Notes: generated by a model from the sequence alone, not told the origin. DNA of 64,000 nucleotides from Trujillonella endophytica (GCF_019799905.1 NZ_JABGCI010000004.1:62001-126000), one strand, 5' to 3'; counted from the stretch's first letter, positions 18,583 to 29,033 are shown. A program made the numbers and translations.

Positions 18583-20004
18583 TCAGCGGGTGCGGCGGAG
18601 CAGGGCCAGGAACATGGCGTCGGTGCCGTGCCGGTGCGGCCAGAGCTGGCCGTGGTCGCCGCGCGCCATCCCGGGGACCTCGGGGAACAGCGGCGCGACC
18701 GGCAGCACCTCGACGTCGTCCCGCCCGGCGGCGGCCTCGACCACCGCCACCGTCTCCGCCGTGTGCGGGGAACAGGTCACGTAGGCGACCACCCCGCCGG
18801 GGCGCACCGACGCCAGTGCCCCGGCGAGCAGCTCGGTCTGCAGCTCGGCCAGGGGGGCGACGTCCTCGGCCGTCCGCCGCCAGCGGACCTCCGGCCGCCG
18901 GCGCAGCGCCCCGAGGCCGGTGCAGGGCGCGTCGAGAAGCACCCGGTCGAAGGACCCGGCCGCCCAGGGGGGCTCGCGCCCGTCGGCCACCAGCACCTCG
19001 ACGTCGTCCTCGTCGCCCAGCGCCTGCCGCACCAGCTCGGCCCGGTGCGGCGCCCGGTCGGCGGCCGTCAGCCGCACCCCGGCCGGCCGCACCGCGGCGA
19101 GCAGACCCGACTTCCCGCCGGGCCCTGCGCACATGTCCAGCCAGGCGGCGTCGGGCCCCTCCAGCGGCGCGCGCGCCAGCAGCAGCGCGGCGAGCTGACT
19201 GCCCTCGTCCTGCACCGCCGCGGCCCCGGACCGCACCGACGCCAGCCGGCCGGGGTCTCCCCCGCCGAGCCGCACCGCGTACGGCGACCACGGTCCCGGT
19301 TCGCCGCCGGACTCCTCCAGCAGCTGCTCGCGCGGCACCCGCCGGGCGACCAGGTGCACCTCGGGCGCGGCGTCGTCGGCCAGGAGCGCGGTCTCCAGCT
19401 CGTCCCCGGTGCCCAGCGCGTCCCGCCAGGCCTCGACCACCCAGCGCGGGTGGTCGGTGGCCAGCGCGAGGCGCTGGTCCCCTCCGGCATCCAGCCGCTC
19501 CAGCCAGGCGGCCCGGTCCCCGCCCGCCGCGACCTTGCGCAGCACGGCGTTGACCAGCCCCGCGGGCCCGGCGCCGACGATCGCGCGGGTCAGCGCCACG
19601 GTCGTGTCGACCGCCGCGTGGGCCGGTACCCGCAGGTCGATCACCTGGTACGCGCCCAGGCGGAGCAGGTCGAGCACCCGTGGGTCCAGCTCCGCCAGCG
19701 GCCGGTCGACGAGCGTCGCCAGGACGGCGTCGAGCGTGCCCTGCGCGCGCAGGGCACCGTAGGCCAGCTGGGTGGTGAAGGCCGCGTCGCGGGTGTCCAG
19801 CTGCCGCTCGCGCAGCAGCTGGGGCAGCAGCAGGTTGGCGTAGGCCTCCCGCGCGGTGACGGCGTCCAGCACGTCGTAGGCGGTCAGCCGGGCGCCGTCG
19901 AGCTGCGCGCGGGGACGCCGTCCCTGGTGTCCCCCCGACCGGCCGCCGGACGGACCCCGGCCGCCCGACGGACCCCGGCCACCGCGCCGCGGCGGACCGC
20001 TCAC
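18583..20004 (-). CDS. rsmB: 16S rRNA (cytosine-967-C5)-methyltransferase
   Basis: A 473-residue RNA methyltransferase. After a disordered Arg/Gly-rich leader of about 35 residues (repeats of GGRGPSG) comes the NusB-like RNA-binding domain ([27 protein letters not shown]). The SAM-binding catalytic domain follows, with [14 protein letters not shown], the catalytic [20 protein letters not shown] and the second Cys in [10 protein letters not shown]. It methylates C967 of 16S rRNA. GTG 20004 overlaps the fmt stop by 4 bp, the common def-fmt-rsmB arrangement. Confidence 0.94.
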   Translation of the reverse strand: MSGPPRRGGRGPSGGRGPSGGRSGGHQGRRPRAQLDGARLTAYDVLDAVTAREAYANLLLPQLLRERQLDTRDAAFTTQLAYGALRAQGTLDAVLATLVDRPLAELDPRVLDLLRLGAYQVIDLRVPAHAAVDTTVALTRAIVGAGPAGLVNAVLRKVAAGGDRAAWLERLDAGGDQRLALATDHPRWVVEAWRDALGTGDELETALLADDAAPEVHLVARRVPREQLLEESGGEPGPWSPYAVRLGGGDPGRLASVRSGAAAVQDEGSQLAALLLARAPLEGPDAAWLDMCAGPGGKSGLLAAVRPAGVRLTAADRAPHRAELVRQALGDEDDVEVLVADGREPPWAAGSFDRVLLDAPCTGLGALRRRPEVRWRRTAEDVAPLAELQTELLAGALASVRPGGVVAYVTCSPHTAETVAVVEAAAGRDDVEVLPVAPLFPEVPGMARGDHGQLWPHRHGTDAMFLALLRRTR

Positions 20005-20930
20005 GAGCCCACCCGCTCGCCCGCGGTGGGACGGGCGCCGCGCGCCCAGTCCGCCGCCGGCAGCATCCGCTTGCCGGCGGGCTGCACCTCACCGAGGCGG
20101 ACCGCGCCGCGGCCGGTGCCCACCAGCACCCCGGTCGGGCCCACGGACAGCTCGCCCGCCGCCAGCCCGAGCGACGTCGGCAGCGGCTCGACCGGCCCGA
20201 GGCGCAGCCGGTCGCCGCGCCACGTCGTCCACGCGCCGGGAGCCGGGGTCACGCCGCGGACCCGCCGGTCGACGACGTGCGCGGGCAGCGTCCAGTCCAC
20301 CTCCGCGTCGGCAACCTCGATCCGGGGCGCCAGGCTGATCCCGTCGGCCGGCTGCGGCTGGGGCTCCAGCTCCCCGGCGGCTATCCCGTCGAGGGTGGCC
20401 AGCAGCAGCCGGGCACCGCTGACCGCGAGCCGCCCGAGCAGGTCGCCGGCGGTGTCGCGGGCGCCGATCGGCTCGGTGACGGTGCCGAACACCGGCCCGG
20501 TGTCCAGCCCCGCCTCCAGCCGGAAGGTGGAGGCGCCGGTGATCTCGTCGCCGGCCATCACCGCGTGCTGCACGGGCGCGGCACCGCGCCACGCGGGCAG
20601 CAGCGAGAAGTGCAGGTTGACCCAGCCGTGCACCGGCAGGTCGAGGGCGGCCTGCGGCACGAGCGCGCCGTAGGCGACCACCGGGGCACAGTCGACCGCG
20701 ATCCCGGCCAGCTGCTCGAGGAACTCCGGCTCGCGGGGCGACCGCGGCTGCAGCACCGGGATGCCGGCGGCGTCGGCCCGCTCGGCGACGGGCGAGCGGC
20801 TCAGGGTGCGGCCGCGGCCCCTGCGCGCGTCGGGCCGGGTGAGGACGGCGACGACCTCGTGGCCGGAGCCGAGCAGCGCGTCGAGCGAGGGGACGGCCGG
20901 TGCCGGCGTACCGGCGAACAGGAGCCTCAG
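20001..20930 (-). CDS. fmt: Methionyl-tRNA formyltransferase
   Basis: About 309 residues. It formylates the initiator Met-tRNA using 10-formyl-[22 protein letters not shown] begins the Rossmann half; [21 protein letters not shown] holds the catalytic Asn-His pair. A C-terminal OB-like domain follows ([15 protein letters not shown]). The family normally starts one residue before RLLFAGTP. At that point stands CTG (20930), overlapping the def stop as CTGA, the same 4-bp spacing as neighbouring pairs. The nearest ATG in frame is 20978, inside def, and would add 16 unlikely residues. A CTG start is my preferred reading. Confidence 0.9.
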   Translation of the reverse strand: MRLLFAGTPAPAVPSLDALLGSGHEVVAVLTRPDARRGRGRTLSRSPVAERADAAGIPVLQPRSPREPEFLEQLAGIAVDCAPVVAYGALVPQAALDLPVHGWVNLHFSLLPAWRGAAPVQHAVMAGDEITGASTFRLEAGLDTGPVFGTVTEPIGARDTAGDLLGRLAVSGARLLLATLDGIAAGELEPQPQPADGISLAPRIEVADAEVDWTLPAHVVDRRVRGVTPAPGAWTTWRGDRLRLGPVEPLPTSLGLAAGELSVGPTGVLVGTGRGAVRLGEVQPAGKRMLPAADWARGARPTAGERVGS

Positions 20931-21460
20931 TGGGGGCTCACCTCCACGCGCGGCAGGTAGGCGCCCATGCCGGTCCACTCGGCCTCGGCCAGGGCGGCCA
21001 GCGCCTCGTCCCGGGCCCCGGGGTCGAGCCGGTCGACGAACAGGACGCCGTCCAGGTGGTCGACCTCGTGCTGGACCGCCCGGGCCAGCAGCTGCGAGCC
21101 CTCGATCCGCACGGGGTCGCCGTGCATGTTCCAGCCGGTGGCCGCCACGTGCAGGTGCCGTCGGCAGTCGTAGGCGTACCCGGGCAGCGACAGGCAGCCC
21201 TCCGGGCCCTCCTGGAACTCCTCGCCGACGAGGGTCACGTCGGGGTTGACCAGGTGGCCGAGCTCGCCGTCGACGCGCCAGGTGAACACCCGCAGGCCCA
21301 CGCCGATCTGGGGCGCGGCCAGCCCGGCCCCGCCGGCGGCCTGCATGGTGTCGGTCAGGTCGGCGACGAGCTGTCGCAGCTCGGCGTCGAAGTCGACCAC
21401 CGGGGCGGCCGGCGTGCGGAGCACGGGGTCGCCGTACAGCCGGATGGGGGTCACACTCAC
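20927..21460 (-). CDS. def: Peptide deformylase
   Basis: A 177-residue metalloenzyme that removes the N-formyl group from nascent proteins. All three motifs are intact: [20 protein letters not shown] (metal Cys) and QHEVDHLDG (two metal His and the catalytic Glu). The chosen GTG 21460 gives [15 protein letters not shown]; a second GTG at 21454 is possible. It is first in a coupled def-fmt-rsmB unit. Confidence 0.95.
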   Translation of the reverse strand: MSVTPIRLYGDPVLRTPAAPVVDFDAELRQLVADLTDTMQAAGGAGLAAPQIGVGLRVFTWRVDGELGHLVNPDVTLVGEEFQEGPEGCLSLPGYAYDCRRHLHVAATGWNMHGDPVRIEGSQLLARAVQHEVDHLDGVLFVDRLDPGARDEALAALAEAEWTGMGAYLPRVEVSPH

Positions 21461-21486
21461 CGGTCGATCGTAGGGGGGCGACGGAC

Positions 21487-21528
21487 GGCCGCCGTCCACG
21501 CGCCCGGGAGGACGGGTGGACGGCGGCC
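21487..21528 (-). terminator. Hairpin terminator behind the anchored Ser/Gly-rich protein gene
   Basis: GGCCGCCGTCCAC (21487-21499) pairs perfectly over 13 bp with GTGGACGGCGGCC (21516-21528) around a 16-base loop. It starts 20 bases beyond the stop at 21549 and ends 27 bases before the def start, cleanly separating the two genes. Confidence 0.75.
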
Positions 21529-21548
21529 GGTACGTCGGGTCAGGCGGC

Positions 21549-22265
21549 TCAGGCGGCGAGCCGGACCGCGGACTTGGCGACCTCGATGTGCTGGGCCTGT
21601 GCGGTCAGCTGGTCGGCGCCCTCGGCCGGGTCCACCCCGACCTGGGCCGCGAAGCCGGCGTCGTGGGCCACGACGGTGCCCTCGAAGTCCACCGTGTCGC
21701 CCTCCTGCACCTGGTACGGCGACTCGCCGGCCTCACCGGTCAGCTGGATCCAGACGCGCTCGGTGTCCGAGGTGCCCACCCAGAACCCCTCGTCCGCGGC
21801 GACGGAGAGGACGCGGACCGCGGTCCCCGTGGCCGACTGGCCGGTGATCCCGCCGAGGGCCGCGGCCGGGTCGGCGGCGGCAGCCAGCGGGAGCACCGAC
21901 TCGCTGCCGGCCACGATCGAGCCGGGCTGACCGGCCTGCGCACCGCCGGCGCCGCCCGCACCGCCGGCGCCGCCCGCACTGGCCGACGGGGAGCTGCCCG
22001 ACGGGCGGGACCCGGCGCCCGAGCCGGACGACGACGGCGAGGCCGTGGAGTCGCCTGTGCTCTCGGAGGTCGAGCCCGCGGCACCGCCGTCGGGGTCGTC
22101 GTCGTTGCCGCACTGGCTGAGCAGCAGCAACAGGGCGATCAGCGCCACCAGGAGCAGCGCGCCCAGCAGCAGCGCCTTCTTCCGGCCGCCACCGGACCGG
22201 CCGGCGCCGACCGGTGTCGCGCCGCGCTGGGCGCCCGTGGACGTGGGGGGACGGGACTCACTCAC
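21549..22265 (-). CDS. Single-pass membrane protein with extracellular Ser/Gly linker and C-terminal domain, unknown function
   Basis: A 238-residue protein. Residues 1-28 are basic (GRKK before the helix); about 29-49 form one very hydrophobic helix (ALLLGALLLVALIALLLLL). Outside, some 60 residues are rich in Ser, Gly and Ala, including four GGA repeats. The last 110 residues look globular: GTAVRVLSVAADEGFWVGTSDTERVWIQL then EGDTVDFEGTVVAHDAGFA, an OB-fold-like beta pattern. GTG 22265 has AGGAG seven bases upstream. I do not recognise a named family. Confidence 0.75.
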   Translation of the reverse strand: MSESRPPTSTGAQRGATPVGAGRSGGGRKKALLLGALLLVALIALLLLLSQCGNDDDPDGGAAGSTSESTGDSTASPSSSGSGAGSRPSGSSPSASAGGAGGAGGAGGAQAGQPGSIVAGSESVLPLAAAADPAAALGGITGQSATGTAVRVLSVAADEGFWVGTSDTERVWIQLTGEAGESPYQVQEGDTVDFEGTVVAHDAGFAAQVGVDPAEGADQLTAQAQHIEVAKSAVRLAA

Positions 22266-22381
22266 TCGGCTGCTCCTGGGAGGTGGGGGGTGTGCCGCGC
22301 GCGACGGGCGGCACAGCGAGATCCGCGCACCGCGACGGGACGCCGGCGGACACGCGCACGCCCCGCGACGGGGGCGGGGCA

Positions 22382-22410
22382 GCACTACCCCCCGCCGCTT
22401 ACAACGTAAA
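22382..22410 (-). promoter_or_regulatory. Candidate promoter with a TTAC/GTAA dyad upstream of the anchored Ser/Gly-rich protein gene
   Basis: On the minus strand TTTACG (22410-22405) and TAGTGC (22387-22382) are 17 bp apart, acceptable as -35 and -10. The -35 lies in a dyad TTAC-AAC-GTAA (22399-22409), unusually AT-rich for this sequence. Start of transcription would fall about 110 bases before the GTG at 22265. Confidence 0.4.
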
Positions 22411-22442
22411 CCGGCGCGGTCTGAGCGATCCCGCCGTCCGGC

Positions 22443-24434
22443 TCAGACCAGCTCGGACGGGTCCAGCTGCACGCGGACGTGCTCGGCCACCTTCTTCGCG
22501 CTGCGCACGCCCTGCACCCCGGCCAGCGCGTGCGCCAGCGCCACGCCGTCGGCCCGGGACGTGCGCACCAGGTAGCGCTCGCGCACGCCCTCCTGGCCGG
22601 GGCGCGGCTGCTCGGGCACCGGGCCGAGCACGTCGGCGTGCTCCGGCAGCCGCAGGGCGGCGAGGAAGTCGGCCAGCGCCTCCGGCGAGCCCGACAGCGA
22701 CGCCATCCGGGTGGCCGGGGGGAAGCCCAGCTCGCGCCGGTCGGCGAGCTCCCGCTCGGCCAGCCAGCCCGGGTCCCAGCGGACCAGCGCCTGGACGACC
22801 GGGTGGGCCGCGTCGGCGGCGACGACCACCTGCCCGCCGGCGGACGCCGGGCGCACCAGGGTCGCGGCGTTCATCCAGCGCCGCAGCGTCTCCTCCCCCG
22901 CCCGCAGGTCGGCCCGGCCCAGCAGCGCCCAGGAGTCCAGCAGCAGCGCCGCGCCGTACCCGCCCTCGGCGACCGGCTCGGCGCCCGGGGTGGCCACCAC
23001 GAGCGCCGGTCCGGCGGGCACCGTGGCGAGGACGCCGGAGGTCCGGCCGGACACCCGGACGGCCGCGCCGGGGAACGCCCGCCCCAGCTCCTCCGCCGTC
23101 CGGGAGGCGCCGACGACGGAGGCGCGCAGCTTCGTCCCGTGGCAGTGCGGGCAGTCGAAGGTGGCGGCCGGCCGGGCGCACCAGCGGCAGGCCGGCACGC
23201 GGGACCCGCCCGGTCCCGGGGTGGCAGAGATCCCCAGCGGACCGGCGCACACGGAGCAGCGCGCCGGCGCCCGGCAGCGCTCGCAGGACAGCCCCGGTGC
23301 ATACCCCGACCGCGGCACCTGCACGAGCACCGGCGCCCCGGCGGCGAGGGCCTCCCGCGCGACCCGGTGGCCGAGGCTCGGCAGCCGGGCGGTGCGGGCC
23401 GCCGGATCACGGGCGAGCTCGGCGTCGGCACCGAGCGCCTGCACGCGGGGGGACGCCGCGCGCAGGGATGCACGGTCACCGGCCAGCTCGTGCGCCCAGC
23501 CGCTCTCCAGCAGCAGCGCCGCCTCCGCGGTGCGCGCCGTGGCCGCCACCACGGCGGCGCAGCCGGCCAGGTGGGCGCGGTGCACCAGCACGTCGCGGGC
23601 GTGCGCGTACGGGCCGCGGGGTTCGGCGTGCAGGTCGTCGCCGTCGTCCCAGATGGCAACCAGGCCGAGGTCGGCGACCGGGGCGTAGACCGCCGCGCGG
23701 GTGCCGAGCACGACCCTCGCGGTGCCGCGGACGGCGTCGAGGAACCGCCGGTAGCGGGCGTCCGGGGCCGCGTCGGCACGGAGGACGACGAACGAGCCCC
23801 TCGGCAACCGCTCGCCGGCCGCCGCCTCCAGCCGGTCGAGGTCACGCCCGTCCGGGACGACGACCAGCGCGCCGCGGCCGCCGGACAGCGCCGCCTGGCA
23901 CAGCTCCGCCAGCCGGGCCGGCCAGTCCTCGCCCGGCAGCGCCGTCCAGACCGCGCGGGCGGGGCGGCCCTCGGCGAGCGCGCCGAGCAGCGCCGGTCCC
24001 GCCGGGTAACGGGCGAAGCCGGCGGGATCCGGCGGCGCCGGGGGCGGCGGTGGCTCGCCGGCCGGCCGCTTCTCGGCCGACGCCCGCCGTGGCGGGATGG
24101 CCAGCCGCAGGACGTCGGAGAGGGTGCCGCCCCAGCGGTCGGCCACCGCGCGGGCCAGCGCGGCGACCTGCGGGGTGAGCACCGGCTCGGACGACACGAG
24201 CTTGGCCAGCGGCGCGAGCCTGCCCTGGTGCTCGGTGTGCGCGGCCAGCTCGAGGACGAACCCGTCGACCAGCTGCCCGGCGAAGCGCACCCGCACCCGG
24301 CAGCCGGGCCGGACGCCGTCGGCCAGCTCCGGCGGGACGGCGTAGTCGAAGGGCCGGTCCAGGTGCGCGAGGGGCACGTCGACGACGACCCGGGCGACCA
24401 GCGGCGCGGCGGGGAGGTCGGGAGAGTTCGTCAT
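22443..24434 (-). CDS. priA: Probable primosomal protein N' (PriA), actinobacterial helicase-deficient form
   Basis: A 663-residue protein. The N-terminal DNA 3'-end-binding domain (VVVDVPLAHLDRPFDYAVP) and the zinc-binding motifs CERCRAPARCSVC and CRWCARPAATFDCPHC are kept. The Walker A lysine motif is absent (TALPGEDWPARL stands in its place) and the DEAH box reads IWDDGDDLHAE. This loss is usual in actinobacterial PriA, which is thought to act in replication restart without unwinding. The upstream ATG used by the longer frame (24455) is less likely than ATG 24434, just before the conserved region. Confidence 0.9.
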   Translation of the reverse strand: MTNSPDLPAAPLVARVVVDVPLAHLDRPFDYAVPPELADGVRPGCRVRVRFAGQLVDGFVLELAAHTEHQGRLAPLAKLVSSEPVLTPQVAALARAVADRWGGTLSDVLRLAIPPRRASAEKRPAGEPPPPPAPPDPAGFARYPAGPALLGALAEGRPARAVWTALPGEDWPARLAELCQAALSGGRGALVVVPDGRDLDRLEAAAGERLPRGSFVVLRADAAPDARYRRFLDAVRGTARVVLGTRAAVYAPVADLGLVAIWDDGDDLHAEPRGPYAHARDVLVHRAHLAGCAAVVAATARTAEAALLLESGWAHELAGDRASLRAASPRVQALGADAELARDPAARTARLPSLGHRVAREALAAGAPVLVQVPRSGYAPGLSCERCRAPARCSVCAGPLGISATPGPGGSRVPACRWCARPAATFDCPHCHGTKLRASVVGASRTAEELGRAFPGAAVRVSGRTSGVLATVPAGPALVVATPGAEPVAEGGYGAALLLDSWALLGRADLRAGEETLRRWMNAATLVRPASAGGQVVVAADAAHPVVQALVRWDPGWLAERELADRRELGFPPATRMASLSGSPEALADFLAALRLPEHADVLGPVPEQPRPGQEGVRERYLVRTSRADGVALAHALAGVQGVRSAKKVAEHVRVQLDPSELV

Positions 24435-24495
24435 CGCTCCGGCGACGCTACCCACGCACCACGACAGTGCCGCGCGGTCACCGGCTCAGGACGCC

Positions 24496-24528
24496 GGTGG
24501 CCCGTCCCCCGGCAGGGAACGGGCCACC
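24496..24528 (-). terminator. Hairpin terminator, second in tandem after metK
   Basis: GGTGGCCCGT (24496-24505) pairs perfectly with ACGGGCCACC (24519-24528), 10 bp around a 13-base loop. On the minus strand it comes after the family 2 repeat that directly follows metK, so metK is closed by two hairpins in a row. Confidence 0.75.
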
Positions 24529-24530
24529 GT

Positions 24531-24592
24531 GGCCACCCTCCAGGGGCCCGCGCCGAGCTCGCGAGGCGGGGGGGGGGGGAGGGGTGGTCCTC
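24531..24592 (-). repeat. Intergenic palindromic repeat, family 2, copy B (after metK)
   Basis: Outer arms GCCACCCTCC and GGAGGGGTGG flank the core CCGAGCTCGCG (24553-24563). The right arm contains an uninterrupted run of twelve G (24568-24579). The element starts 4 bases beyond the metK stop. Copies A, C and D share the core and the flanking C-rich and G-rich arms. Confidence 0.7.
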
Positions 24593-24595
24593 CGA

Positions 24596-25792
<1,197 letters not shown>

Positions 25793-25941
25793 TCGGTCTC
25801 CCTGGGTGTTCGGCGACGTGCGGTGGACCCGGACGGTCGGCGCGGAGGCCGGATCACCGGGTGTGCAACCTGCACCGTACCGGCGGGGCACCACCGGCGG
25901 GGCCGGTGGGGCGGTACGGAGACCCCGTCCGAGGGGCGGGA

Positions 25942-27168
25942 TCAGCCCCGACGGGTGGCGACGGCGGTCCAGATGCCGGCGGCGACGGCGTCCTTGCTCC
26001 CGGGGGGCAGCTCGGTGACCGAGCCGTCGGCGCCGAGCACGACCGCCGCGTTGTCCGGCCGGCCGAACACCCGGCCGTCGGAGACGTCGTTGACCACGAG
26101 CAGGTCGCAGCCCTTGCGGGCGAGCTTGGCCCGGCCGTGGGCGAGCACGTCGCCCTCGGCGTCGCCGGTCTCGGCGGCGAAGCCGACCACGAGCTGACCG
26201 GGCGGGCGATCGGCGACGAGCTCGGCGAGGACGTCGGGGTTGCGCACCAGCGGGATCGACGAGGGCTCGGCGGTGCTGCCCTTCTTGAGCTTGGTCCCGG
26301 CGACGGACTCGGGTCGGAAGTCGGCCACGGCGGCGCTCATGACGACGACGTCGGCGGCCCGGCCGTCGGCTCCGCTGACCTCGGCGCGCATCGCCGTCCG
26401 CAGCTCCTCCGCGGTCCCGACCCGCACCACCCGGACGCCGAACGGCGCGGGCGCGTCCACGTTGGCGGCCACGAGCACGACCTCGGCCCCGCGGGCCGCG
26501 GCCACGCGGGCCAGCGCCCAGCCCTGCAGCCCCGAGGAGCGGTTGCCCAGGTAGCGGACCGGGTCCAGCGGCTCCCGGGTGCCGCCGGCGCTGACCACCA
26601 CCCGCCGGCCGGCGAGGTCCTGGGCCAGCGCGGCGGCGCCGGAGTCGAGCACCAGCTGCGCGAGGGCCGCGATGTCGGAGGGCTCGGGCAGCCGGCCCGG
26701 ACCGCTGTCCGGGCCGGTGAGACGGCCGACCGCCGGCGGCAGCACGAGGGCGCCGCGTCGCCGGAGGGTGGCCACGTTGTCCTGGGTCGCCGGGTGCAGC
26801 CACATCTCGGTGTGCATGGCCGGGGCGAACACGACCGGGCAGTGCGCGGTCAGGAGGGTGGCGGTGAGCAGGTCGTCGGCGCGGCCCGCGGCCGCGCGGG
26901 CCAGCAGGTCGGCGGTGGCCGGGGCGACGACGACGAGGTCGGCCGTCTGACCGATCCGCACGTGCGCGACCTCGGGGACGTCGGACCACACGTCGGTCGT
27001 GACCGGGTTGCCCGACAGCGCCTCGAACGTGGCGGCGCCCACGAAGTGCAGCGCACCCGGCGTGGGGACGACGCGCACGTCGTGCCCGGCCTCGGTGAAC
27101 GCCCGGAGCAGGAGGGCGGCCTTGTAGGCGGCCACTCCCCCGCTGACGCCCAGCACGATCCGACTCAT
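25942..27168 (-). CDS. coaBC: Bifunctional phosphopantothenoylcysteine decarboxylase / phosphopantothenate-cysteine ligase
   Basis: A 408-residue fusion performing two steps of coenzyme A synthesis. Residues 1 to about 185 are the FMN-dependent CoaC half ([35 protein letters not shown]). From about 190 the CoaB ligase half has [33 protein letters not shown] and the GFAAETGD and [11 protein letters not shown] blocks. It follows rpoZ, as in many actinobacteria. Confidence 0.96.
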   Translation of the reverse strand: MSRIVLGVSGGVAAYKAALLLRAFTEAGHDVRVVPTPGALHFVGAATFEALSGNPVTTDVWSDVPEVAHVRIGQTADLVVVAPATADLLARAAAGRADDLLTATLLTAHCPVVFAPAMHTEMWLHPATQDNVATLRRRGALVLPPAVGRLTGPDSGPGRLPEPSDIAALAQLVLDSGAAALAQDLAGRRVVVSAGGTREPLDPVRYLGNRSSGLQGWALARVAAARGAEVVLVAANVDAPAPFGVRVVRVGTAEELRTAMRAEVSGADGRAADVVVMSAAVADFRPESVAGTKLKKGSTAEPSSIPLVRNPDVLAELVADRPPGQLVVGFAAETGDAEGDVLAHGRAKLARKGCDLLVVNDVSDGRVFGRPDNAAVVLGADGSVTELPPGSKDAVAAGIWTAVATRRG

Positions 27169-27193
27169 GCGGTCATCCTCCCGCAGACACGAC

Positions 27194-27221
27194 GACGCCC
27201 CCGGTCGGGACCGGGGGCGTC
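27194..27221 (-). terminator. Perfect 12-bp hairpin terminator between rpoZ and coaBC
   Basis: GACGCCCCCGGT (27194-27205) pairs perfectly with ACCGGGGGCGTC (27210-27221) around the tetraloop CGGG. On the minus strand the stem is followed by CGTCGTGTCTG, mildly T-rich. It sits in the 136 bp between rpoZ and coaBC, beyond repeat copy C. Confidence 0.8.
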
Positions 27222-27245
27222 CTCATCACAACGAGGTGCTGGAAC

Positions 27246-27300
27246 GGCCCCCTCGCAGGGTCCCGCGCGAGCTCGCGAGTGGCGGGGGGCGAGGGGGTCC
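27246..27300 (-). repeat. Intergenic palindromic repeat, family 2, copy C (after rpoZ)
   Basis: GGCCCCCTCGC (27246-27256) faces GCGAGGGGGTCC (27289-27300) as outer arms. The inner palindrome is CGCGAGCTCGCG (27267-27278). It begins 5 bases beyond the rpoZ stop. This is the most symmetric copy and the best template for a search profile. Confidence 0.8.
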
Positions 27301-27304
27301 TTCG

Positions 27305-27568
27305 TCAGTTCTCGCCGGCGGTGTGGGTCAGCAGGCCCTCGTTGATCTCGCGGAGCGCGATGGAGAGCGGCTTCTCCTGCGGGGCGGTGTCGACCAGCGG
27401 ACCGACGTACTCCAGCAGGCCCTCGGAGAGCTGGCTGTAGTAGGCGTTGATCTGCCGTGCACGCTTGGCGGCGAAGATCACCAGGCCGTACTTGCTGCTG
27501 GTGCGCTCGAGCAGCTCGTCGATCGGCGGGTTGGTGATGCCCTCGGGGGCAGGTGCGACTCCGGACAC
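27305..27568 (-). CDS. rpoZ: RNA polymerase omega subunit
   Basis: An 87-residue subunit that helps assemble RNA polymerase by binding the beta-prime C-terminus. [34 protein letters not shown] is the conserved core, with [15 protein letters not shown] near the end. Length and position after gmk are as in other actinobacteria. Confidence 0.96.
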   Translation of the reverse strand: MSGVAPAPEGITNPPIDELLERTSSKYGLVIFAAKRARQINAYYSQLSEGLLEYVGPLVDTAPQEKPLSIALREINEGLLTHTAGEN

Positions 27569-27623
27569 GGGTGGGCGTGCTCCTCAGATCGATCAGCGGG
27601 AGTGGCGGACCGGCGGGCCCAGC

Positions 27624-28235
27624 TCACTCTTTGGCGCCTCCCCGGCACAGGTCTGGCGAGGGCGCAGTCAGCAATCCTACCAACTCGTCGGCGGCCCTGG
27701 CGACGTCGTCGTTCACGACCACCCGGTCGAACTCCCCGGCGGCGTCCAGCTCGGCCTGCGCGATCTGCAGCCGGCGCTCCTGCACGGCAGCCGGCTCCGA
27801 TCCGCGGCCGGCCAGCCGGCTGACCAGCGCGGCCCAGGAGGGCGGCGCCAGGAACACCAGCTGGGCCTCGGCGTCGCGGGCCCGCACCTGCCGGGCGCCC
27901 TGCAGCTCGATCTCCAGCAGGGCCGGGGCCCCGGCCGCGAGGCGTTCACGGACCGGGGCGGCCGGCGTGCCGTACCGGTTGCCCGCGTACTCGGCCCACT
28001 CGAGCAGGCCGTCGGTGGCGACCAGCCGGTCGAACTCGGCGTCGTCGACGAAGTGGTACTGCACGCCGTCCACCTCCCCCGGCCGTGGGCGCCGGGTCGT
28101 CACCGACACCGACAGCCACACCTCGGGGTACCGCCGCCGGACCTCCGCGACGACCGTGCCCTTGCCGACCCCGGAGGGGCCGGAGAGCACGGTCAGCCGC
28201 GCCGGGAGCGGGCAGGCAGGGGCATCGGGCACCAC
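27624..28235 (-). CDS. gmk: Guanylate kinase
   Basis: A 203-residue enzyme phosphorylating GMP to [21 protein letters not shown] is the P-loop, [21 protein letters not shown] the GMP-binding region and [14 protein letters not shown] the lid segment. The frame stays open further upstream; I chose the GTG pair at 28235/28232, preceded by GAGGA and 12-13 residues from the P-loop strand. It follows mihF by about 35 bp, the usual mihF-gmk-rpoZ order. Confidence 0.95.
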   Translation of the reverse strand: MVPDAPACPLPARLTVLSGPSGVGKGTVVAEVRRRYPEVWLSVSVTTRRPRPGEVDGVQYHFVDDAEFDRLVATDGLLEWAEYAGNRYGTPAAPVRERLAAGAPALLEIELQGARQVRARDAEAQLVFLAPPSWAALVSRLAGRGSEPAAVQERRLQIAQAELDAAGEFDRVVVNDDVARAADELVGLLTAPSPDLCRGGAKE

Positions 28236-28269
28236 TTCGTCGTCGTCCTCGTCCTGGGGTCGTGCGGGT

Positions 28270-28626
28270 TCAGCTGCTGGCGTCGGCGGGGACCTGGTCG
28301 GCCGCCACCTGCTCCCCGCCGAACTCCGCCTCCAGCGCGCGGCGCTGGTTGGCACCCAGACCGCGGACGCGCCGGGTCGGGGAGATCTCGAGCCGCTCCA
28401 TGATCTTCGCGGCCCTGGCCTTGCCGACACCGGGGAGCGACTCCAGCACGGCGCTGACGCGCATCTTGCCGATCACCTCGTCGCTCTCGCCCTGGCGGAG
28501 CACATCGCCGACCGTGGCGCCCTTGCTCTTGAGCTTCTCGCGGAGCTCGGCACGGGCCTTGCGGGCCGCGGCGGCCTTCTCGAGCGCGGCTGCCCGTTGT
28601 TCGGGGGACAGGCTGGGAAGCGGCAT
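28270..28626 (-). CDS. mihF: Integration host factor, actinobacterial type
   Basis: A 118-residue nucleoid-associated protein, unrelated to enterobacterial [37 protein letters not shown] residues form the N-terminal helix. [20 protein letters not shown] is the helix-two-turn-helix and [17 protein letters not shown] the DNA-contact end. The mycobacterial homologue supports phage integration, and the Streptomyces one affects development. ATG 28626 matches the usual MPLP start. A promoter is visible about 110 bases upstream. Confidence 0.95.
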   Translation of the reverse strand: MPLPSLSPEQRAAALEKAAAARKARAELREKLKSKGATVGDVLRQGESDEVIGKMRVSAVLESLPGVGKARAAKIMERLEISPTRRVRGLGANQRRALEAEFGGEQVAADQVPADASS

Positions 28627-28736
28627 CGTTCTGACCCAATCATGTCGTCGCCGGCGACGGTGGGCCCCGGCTGGTGGCTGTGCTCGGTGGTGACGGTGCT
28701 CGATGGGGACGGTGCTCCGGGTGGAGCCTGACGGAG

Positions 28737-28766
28737 AACCTAGTAACCGGCGTATGCGCAGGTCAC
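28737..28766 (-). promoter_or_regulatory. mihF: Candidate sigma-A-type promoter of mihF-gmk-rpoZ
   Basis: On the minus strand GTGACC (28766-28761) and TAGGTT (28742-28737) are 18 bp apart. TAGGTT fits the TAnnnT -10 of actinobacterial housekeeping promoters. Transcription would start near 28730, giving an untranslated leader of about 104 bases before ATG 28626. Confidence 0.5.
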
Positions 28767-29033
28767 GCCCGCCCCGGGCACATTTTCGCGGCACCCCGTG
28801 CCGCTCCGTTCACCGTCTGTCCATCCACCTCATGACCGACCGTCATGGGTGCAGGTCACACCGCTTATGTCACGCCTCGGTTCCGGTAACCGCCGCCGCG
28901 CGCCACACGAAAACAGTTCGTGCGACACGCCGGACGCCGCGGAACAGGCACGGGTCCGCGCTGGTCAGGGCGGCACCGGAGGAGCCGGCGGCGTGGTCCG
29001 ACCCCGACCGCGCCGGTCGACGGCGCAGCCGCC
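28767..29033. other. Intergenic region between pyrF and the mihF promoter
   Basis: Together with the mihF leader this makes 407 bp without a gene. It is AT-richer than its surroundings. It holds a perfect dyad CATGAC-CGACC-GTCATG (28831-28847) about 70 bp above the mihF -35, and CGGTT-CCGGT-AACCG near 28880. Either could be an operator. No clear pyrF terminator was found in the first 60 bases. Confidence 0.45.

Noticed and set aside
22443..24434. Inactivation of priA because Walker A and DEAH motifs are missing
   Set aside because: Loss of these motifs is the rule for actinobacterial PriA; the zinc motifs and N-terminal domain are intact and the frame is open.
25793..25941. SAM riboswitch upstream of metK
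   Set aside because: No conserved SAM-I, SAM-II or SAM-IV core could be recognised in the 149 bp; only GC-rich local stems.
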